Shown: piece after piece, positions 44,829 through 49,759 of the stretch
Position numbering within the stretch: position 1 is the stretch's first letter
Layout of the letters: each line of letters begins with the position of its first letter
Assembly: GCF_030824455.1 (NCBI RefSeq)
Contig: NZ_JAVBXR010000030.1
Location: forward strand, 1 to 49,759
Direction of reading: 5' to 3'
From: Desulfobulbus sp.
Lineage (GTDB): Bacteria; Desulfobacterota; Desulfobulbia; Desulfobulbales; Desulfobulbaceae
DNA length: 49,759 nt
Position numbers and translations under genes: made by a program
Notes under the pieces: model-generated
Told to the model about the DNA's origin: nothing
Databases searched by the model: none
Seen by the model: only the letters and a program-made list of their open reading frames with translations

Positions 44829-45865
44829 TGATGTCGCACATGTTAAAAATTTGCACAACCGCCCTCTGCTCCCTGACCCTGCTGACCGCGTCGTTGGCGC
44901 CCGCCATGACGGAGACGGCGGGCAAGGAGGCAACCACGCCGGTCCTGGTGCGCGTGGCCAAGGCAAGCGAACAGGAGGTTCCGGTCCTGATCGAGGTGGC
45001 TGGAACCCTGCAGGCGGCCCAGCGGGCGGCCATCGCCGCCAAGGTCACCGGGGTGATCACCCGGATGCCGGTGGCGCTGGGCTCCACGGTCAAGGCCGGC
45101 GACCTGCTGGTCTTGATCAGCGCCGAAGAGATCGGGGCCCGCTTGAGTCAGGCCGAGGCCCAACTGGCCCAGGCCAAACGCAATCTGGACCGGGACCAGA
45201 ATCTGCTGGCGAAAAACGCGGCCACCCCGGACGCCGTGAAATCGTCCAACGAGCAATACGCCATTGCCCAGGCCGGGTACCGCGAGGCCAAGACCATGAT
45301 GGGTTACGCCGCCGTCACCGCGCCCTTTGACGGGGTGATCACCCGCAAGAACGTCAACAGCGGCGATCTCGCCACCCCCGGAACCGTGCTCCTCCAGGTG
45401 GAAAACAACCGCAGCCTGCAGGTCAACACAGCGGTCCCGGAAAGCCTGGTCCTCAGCCTCCACACCGGCGACGTCCTCACGGTCAACATTCCCGCAGCCG
45501 ACACGGTCGTTCAGGGAACCATCACCGAAATCGCCCCGGCGGCGGACCCGAACTCGCGCACCGCCCCGGTGGTCATTGATCTGCCCGCCAACCCCAACCT
45601 GCGCAGCGGCCAATTCGCCCGTGTCCTGCTCCCCGGCAAGGGCTCGCAATCCCTGCAGATTCCGACCAGCGCGGTTGTCCCGTCCGGACAGATGGACCGG
45701 GTCTTTGTGGTCGAAGGCGACCGCGCCCGGCTGCGCCTGGTGCGCACCGGCCCCAGCCTGGACGGCACAACCGAGATCCTCTCCGGCCTGAGCGCCGGGG
45801 AAACCGTGATCATCGCCAACAACCGGCTGCTGACGGACGGCCAAACCGTGCGGACCGCGCCATGA
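44825..45865 (+). CDS. RND efflux periplasmic adaptor (membrane fusion protein)
   Basis: 346 residues linking the RND pump to the TolC channel. An N-terminal signal sequence (about 1-30) is followed by a lipoyl/barrel-sandwich half ([28 protein letters not shown]), a coiled hairpin of about 60 residues, the second lipoyl half ([23 protein letters not shown]), then beta-barrel and C-terminal domains (GRTGPS-type end: [11 protein letters not shown]). The start overlaps the tolC-type gene by 4 bases, and its own end overlaps the pump gene by 4 bases. Confidence 0.94.
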   Translation: MMMSHMLKICTTALCSLTLLTASLAPAMTETAGKEATTPVLVRVAKASEQEVPVLIEVAGTLQAAQRAAIAAKVTGVITRMPVALGSTVKAGDLLVLISAEEIGARLSQAEAQLAQAKRNLDRDQNLLAKNAATPDAVKSSNEQYAIAQAGYREAKTMMGYAAVTAPFDGVITRKNVNSGDLATPGTVLLQVENNRSLQVNTAVPESLVLSLHTGDVLTVNIPAADTVVQGTITEIAPAADPNSRTAPVVIDLPANPNLRSGQFARVLLPGKGSQSLQIPTSAVVPSGQMDRVFVVEGDRARLRLVRTGPSLDGTTEILSGLSAGETVIIANNRLLTDGQTVRTAP

Positions 45866-48800
45866 GCAACGCCACCCCAACCAATCCGGGCTTTGCCGGA
45901 CGGCTGACCGCGCTCTTTGTCGCCTCCAAACTCACCCCCCTGGGGCTGATCGCCTCCCTGTTGCTCGGCATGCTGGCCCTGACCCTGCTGCCCCGCGAAG
46001 AGGAACCGCAGATCAAGGTGCCGATGATCGACGTCATGGTTAGCATGCCCGGCGCCACTGCCAAGGAGGTCGAGCAACGGCTGGCCGCGCCCATGGAAAA
46101 GCTGCTCTACGAGCTGCCGGGGGTGGAATACATCTACTCCACCTCCCAACCCGGTCAGTGTTTGCTGATCGCCCGTTTTTATGTGGGCGAGAATTTTGAA
46201 AAAGCGATTGTCAGCCTCAACCAAAAGCTGCAGACCAATTTCGACCGCATCCCGCACGGGGTTTCGCTGCCGCTGATCAAGCCGCACTCCATCGACGATG
46301 TGCCGATCCTGGCCCTGACCTTTCATTCCAAAACCTACGATCACGCCACCCTGCGCCGGTTGGCCGCCGAGGTAGACGACTCGGTCAAGTCGATCTTCGA
46401 AGTGGCCGAGACCAAGCTGATCGGCGGCGCCCGGCGGCAATTGCGGGTTCAGTTTGATCCGCTCCTGCTGGCCTCCCGCAACATCAGCCCGGCCGACCTG
46501 ACCCTGCGTTTGCAGCAGGCCAATCGCCAGTCGCAATCCGGCACGCTGCGCGCCCTCAACAACGAAATGCTGCTGCAAACCGGGACCTTTCTCGCCTCAG
46601 CCGAGGCAGCCGGCCGGGTGGTGGTCGGGGTTCACGGCGGCAAGCCGGTCTACCTGAGCGAGGTCGCCACGGTGATCGACGACCCGGAGGAGCCCAGGTC
46701 CTACGTGCTCCACGGCGCCGGCAACGCCGCGCCCGAGGCTGCGGTCACCCTGTCGGTGGCCAAGCGGCCGGGCGCCAACGCGGTCCATGTGGTGGAGACG
46801 GTGCTGCACAAGGTCGAGAGCCTCAAGGGCACGCTGATTCCGCCCGAAGTGGAGGTAACCGTCACCCGCGATTACGGCGAAACCGCCGCGGAAAAATCCA
46901 ACGAACTGCTGCTCCACATGGGCATCGCGGTCTTTGGCGTGGCGATTTTGATCCTGGTGTTCCTGGGCTGGCGCGAATCGATCATTGTCCTCTTGGCCAT
47001 TCCTTCGACCCTGTCGCTGACCCTGCTGCTGTTCTACCTCTACGGCTACACCCTCAACCGCATCACCCTGTTTGCCCTGATCTTCTCCATCGGCATCCTG
47101 GTGGACGACGCCATTGTCGTGGTCGAAAACATTGTCCGCCACATGCGCCAGCCCGCCAACCAGCGGGCCTCGCTCAAGGAGATCGCCGTGGCGGCGGTGA
47201 TCGAGGTCGGCAACCCCACCATCCTCGCCACCTGGGCGGTGATCGCCGCCATCCTGCCGATGGCCTTTGTCGGCGGCCTGATGGGCCCCTACATGCGGCC
47301 GATTCCCATCGGGGCCTCGGCGGCCATGGTCTTCTCGCTGCTGATCGCCTTCACCATCACCCCTTGGGCCGCCATCCACATTCTGCGCAAGCCCAAGGGC
47401 CCGGCCGCCGGCAACGAACACGATCCGGACCATGCCCCCAACGATTGGTCCACCCGGCTCTACCACCGGATCATGGACCCGCTGCTCGCCCACGCCCGTT
47501 GGCGGTTCGGATTCTTTGCCCTGATCGTGGCCCTGCTGCTGGTTTCCTGCTCGCTGGTCTATCTCGGCAAGGTCAAGTTGAAGATGCTGCCCTTTGACAA
47601 CAAATCCGAGTTTCAGATCATCCTCGACATGCCCGAAGGCTCGCCCCTGGAGCAGACCGCCCGGGTGGCCCTGGAAATAGCCGAGGCGGTCGGACGGGAA
47701 CCCGAGGTAGTTAATTATCAGATCTACGCCGGCACAGCCTCGCCCTACAACTTCAACGGCCTAGTGCGCCATTATTTCCTCCGTTCTGGGCCAACCGTGG
47801 CCGACGTCCAGGTCAACCTCAAGTCAAAGGCCAACCGCGACAGCCAGAGCCACGACATTGCCAAGCGGGTGCGGCCGGAGATAGCCCGGATCGCGGAGAA
47901 GTACGGAGCCGCCGTGGCCGTGGCCGAGGTTCCGCCCGGACCGCCGGTGCTGCAGACCCTGGTGGCCGAAATCTACGGCCCGGACGAGGCCAGCCGGGTG
48001 CAACTGGCCACTGAGGTCAAAAGGATTTTCGCCACCACCGACGGGGTGGTGGACATCGACTGGTATCGGGAGAAGGAACGCCGCAAACTGGTGCTGACCG
48101 TGGACAAAGAAAAGGCGGCCCTCAACGGGCTGTCCGAGGGCGAGATTGCCCGCGCCGTGGAGATGGGGCTGTCCGGCCGGTCCATCGACCTATTCCACCA
48201 ACCCCGCGACAAGGAGGAGATCGAAGTCGTCCTGCAGCTGCCGCAGTCGCAACGCGCCCGGGTCGACAACCTGCTCAACGTCTCGCTGCGCCCGGAGAGC
48301 AACCCCCAGGCCCCGCTGGTCCCGCTGCGCGAACTGGTGCGGGTCAGCGAGCAGCCGGTCGAGCAGCCGATCTACCGCAAAAACCTCAAACCAGTGATCT
48401 ACGTCACCGGCGACGTGGCCGGCGCGGCGGAAAGTCCGGTCTACCCGATCCTGGAGATGAACCAGCGGCTCAAGGAACTGAACGCCGCCCAATTTGGCGG
48501 TCAGGCCGGGCCGGTGACGGTCTACAACCTCAGCCAGCCCTTCACTGAAAGCCAGCCGTCCATGAAGTGGGACGGCGAATGGCACATCACCCTGGAGGTC
48601 TTCCGCGATTTGGGTCTGGCCTTCTGTGTGGTGATGGTGCTGATCTACATGCTGATGGTCGGTTGGTTCAAGGACTACGTCACGCCGCTGGTGGTGATGG
48701 CGGCCATCCCTTTCTCGCTGATCGGGATCCTGCCGGCTCACTGGGGATTGAACGCCTTTTTCACCGCCACCTCGATGATCGGCTTCATGGCCGGGGCGGG

Positions 48801-49098
48801 CATTGTGGTCCGCAACTCGATCATTCTGGTTGATTTCATCGAGTTGCGGATCAGCCACGGCCTGGGACTGGCCGAGGCGGTGGTCGAGGCCGGCGCCATC
48901 CGCTTCCGGCCGATGCTGCTGACCGCGCTGGCCGTGGTGGTCGGGGCCTCGGTGATCCTGGCGGACCCCATCTTCCAGGGCTTGGCCATTTCGCTGATGT
49001 TCGGGGAGATCGCCTCGCTGCTGATCAGCCGCATGGCGGTGCCGGTGTTGTATTACATGGTCAAGGCGAGGAGCGGGCGGGCAGGTCTCCCCGGATAA
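45862..49098 (+). CDS. RND-family efflux pump permease (AcrB type)
   Basis: A 1,078-residue inner-membrane proton-driven exporter. It has the usual 12-helix plan with two large periplasmic loops; the helix-4 motif [14 protein letters not shown] carries the proton-relay Asp pair. The opening is [20 protein letters not shown], and the later half has the conserved block [16 protein letters not shown]. Substrate class (drug, solvent, bile-like) cannot be read from sequence; it is not a CusA-type metal pump by eye. No local regulator gene is in the operon. No terminator seen after it. Confidence 0.95.
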   Translation: MSNATPTNPGFAGRLTALFVASKLTPLGLIASLLLGMLALTLLPREEEPQIKVPMIDVMVSMPGATAKEVEQRLAAPMEKLLYELPGVEYIYSTSQPGQCLLIARFYVGENFEKAIVSLNQKLQTNFDRIPHGVSLPLIKPHSIDDVPILALTFHSKTYDHATLRRLAAEVDDSVKSIFEVAETKLIGGARRQLRVQFDPLLLASRNISPADLTLRLQQANRQSQSGTLRALNNEMLLQTGTFLASAEAAGRVVVGVHGGKPVYLSEVATVIDDPEEPRSYVLHGAGNAAPEAAVTLSVAKRPGANAVHVVETVLHKVESLKGTLIPPEVEVTVTRDYGETAAEKSNELLLHMGIAVFGVAILILVFLGWRESIIVLLAIPSTLSLTLLLFYLYGYTLNRITLFALIFSIGILVDDAIVVVENIVRHMRQPANQRASLKEIAVAAVIEVGNPTILATWAVIAAILPMAFVGGLMGPYMRPIPIGASAAMVFSLLIAFTITPWAAIHILRKPKGPAAGNEHDPDHAPNDWSTRLYHRIMDPLLAHARWRFGFFALIVALLLVSCSLVYLGKVKLKMLPFDNKSEFQIILDMPEGSPLEQTARVALEIAEAVGREPEVVNYQIYAGTASPYNFNGLVRHYFLRSGPTVADVQVNLKSKANRDSQSHDIAKRVRPEIARIAEKYGAAVAVAEVPPGPPVLQTLVAEIYGPDEASRVQLATEVKRIFATTDGVVDIDWYREKERRKLVLTVDKEKAALNGLSEGEIARAVEMGLSGRSIDLFHQPRDKEEIEVVLQLPQSQRARVDNLLNVSLRPESNPQAPLVPLRELVRVSEQPVEQPIYRKNLKPVIYVTGDVAGAAESPVYPILEMNQRLKELNAAQFGGQAGPVTVYNLSQPFTESQPSMKWDGEWHITLEVFRDLGLAFCVVMVLIYMLMVGWFKDYVTPLVVMAAIPFSLIGILPAHWGLNAFFTATSMIGFMAGAGIVVRNSIILVDFIELRISHGLGLAEAVVEAGAIRFRPMLLTALAVVVGASVILADPIFQGLAISLMFGEIASLLISRMAVPVLYYMVKARSGRAGLPG

Positions 49099-49462
49099 CA
49101 ACTTGATCGTCGCGCCACGGGCAAGCGTAAACTTCGGGGATTTGTCAGGTTGTGCTGATTTGCCTGGAGACTTGGGTTTGTATGCCATTGCTGTTCGTCG
49201 ACGCATAGCTTCGGAGTCTCACTGCGTTCGTTCACCTGCGCTCCGGCTTCCTTCGGACGGTCCCTCGCGGTTCCGCCCTTGCCCTTGGCTAGTATTTATG
49301 GTCCTATCTCAGGATAATACAAGAACTTGCACCCCCAAAAAATCACGCCCATGCGGGCGTACACCAGCCAATAAACCGGACCGGAAATGGCCGCGTTCTA
49401 CAAGGTGGCGAGCTTACGGGCCAGCCAATTATCCACACGTTGGTCACCCATAGAAATATGAA
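49099..49462. other. Region of altered character after the efflux operon, possible mobile-repeat remnant
   Basis: About 360 bases without a supported gene. The stretch near 49205-49300 (CTCACTGCGTTCGTTCACC, then CTTCCTTCGGACGGTCCC) and the segment near 49325-49360 (ACTTGCACCCCC, then ACGCCC-ATGC-GGGCGT hairpin at 49345-49360) resemble, from memory only, a dispersed repeat that recurs in many proteobacterial genomes near mobile elements. The 116-residue ORF over it has no plausible protein features. No terminal inverted repeats or target duplications are visible within the window. Confidence 0.35.
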
Positions 49463-49654
49463 ATGAAAACAAAAGGACGAGATAAAGAAGCCTCAATAAT
49501 ACGAAACGCCAATTTGGCTTGTGCTGCCGGAAGACTTTTGCTTGGTGAAATAACAACATGGGAAGAATTTCTCAAACCTGAAACCGTTGACTATTCCAGC
49601 CTCCCTCGAAAGCAATTAAAAAGTGGCAAGCTTGATGTTCACCTGAATCAGTGA
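49463..49654 (+). CDS. Small hypothetical protein
   Basis: A 63-residue ORF, MKTKGRDKEASIIRNANL at the start, charged and without membrane helix. Codon use is more AT-rich than the genes to the left, and it lies in the anomalous end segment. I do not recognise a family. The ribosome-binding site is poor. It may be a real small gene of a mobile segment or a remnant. Confidence 0.4.
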   Translation: MKTKGRDKEASIIRNANLACAAGRLLLGEITTWEEFLKPETVDYSSLPRKQLKSGKLDVHLNQ

Positions 49655-49702
49655 CAGTCTTGGCCGGATTTCCCTTTTATGGTTCGGTTAAGTCGTTTTT
49701 CA

Positions 49703-49718
49703 GGGAGTGACAACTCCC
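49703..49718. repeat. Short hairpin near the window end
   Basis: GGGAGT-GACA-ACTCCC, a 6-bp stem with a 4-base loop, 48 bases after the small ORF and preceded by CGTTTTTCA. It may belong to the same remnant; it is not a clear terminator. Confidence 0.35.
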
Positions 49719-49759
49719 GAAGTTGGCATGACCCGCACGCTACGGCGACATTGGCGTCT

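Noticed and set aside
1..49759. CRISPR arrays, complete insertion sequences, prophage or toxin-antitoxin modules
   Set aside because: No regularly spaced repeats, transposase, integrase or phage genes were seen; only the last 660 bases look like a possible mobile remnant.

Overview
The window reads as a chromosomal segment of a Gram-negative, anaerobic, respiring bacterium, most likely a sulfur-cycle Desulfobacterota of the Desulfobulbales type. This is inferred from several things together: a complex I-like operon without an NADH module, a 12-heme c-type cytochrome, an AhbD/NirJ-like radical SAM protein beside HemE, outer-membrane proteins (TolC, OmpA-like), and GC-rich coding sequence. No rRNA, tRNA, CRISPR array, intact insertion sequence or prophage was seen. 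No species is assigned.

Layout. 1-5.6 kb: two peptidoglycan enzymes transcribed divergently, a large class A PBP (C-terminus outside the window) and an MltD-type lytic transglycosylase with LysM repeats. 5.7-11.5 kb: mostly rightward single genes (SDR/DUF2867, TraB family, YhbY, gamma-glutamylcyclotransferase on the other strand, glyA), closed by a strong bidirectional terminator. 11.5-22.9 kb: a tightly packed leftward operon nuoABCD-HIJK, antiporter 1, small membrane protein, antiporter 2, nuoM, nuoN. It has no nuoE, nuoF or nuoG. A divergent LysR regulator follows at 23.2 kb, and the shared intergenic region holds a good sigma-70 promoter and a LysR-type dyad.

24.3-33.3 kb: leftward metabolic and housekeeping genes (PLP aminotransferase, 12-heme cytochrome, nadE, cold-shock protein, mltG, lon). 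33.5-36.7 kb: a left-handed beta-helix protein, two unrecognised divergent genes whose start codons lie 3 bp apart, a PilZ protein and a universal stress protein. 36.8-40.1 kb: a rightward unit from a good promoter with a heme-type radical SAM gene, hemE, an HD-domain gene and a stand-alone PAS gene. 40.1-42.7 kb: a vWA-like/OmpA envelope protein behind a near-consensus promoter, then an MBL/beta-CASP RNase. 42.8-49.1 kb: a LEA-like secreted protein, divergent from a three-gene tripartite efflux operon (TolC, adaptor, RND pump). From 49.1 kb to the end the sequence loses the character of the neighbouring genes and looks like a repeat or mobile-element remnant with one small orphan ORF.

Most interesting points. 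(1) The NADH-module-less complex I carries four antiporter-like subunits plus a coupled 92-residue membrane protein. (2) A dyad sits where a LysR regulator would activate that operon. (3) About 220 extra residues interrupt the PBP transpeptidase domain. (4) An alternative-heme-type radical SAM gene is next to a genuine hemE. Promoter, hairpin and start-codon calls were made by eye, without alignment or folding software.
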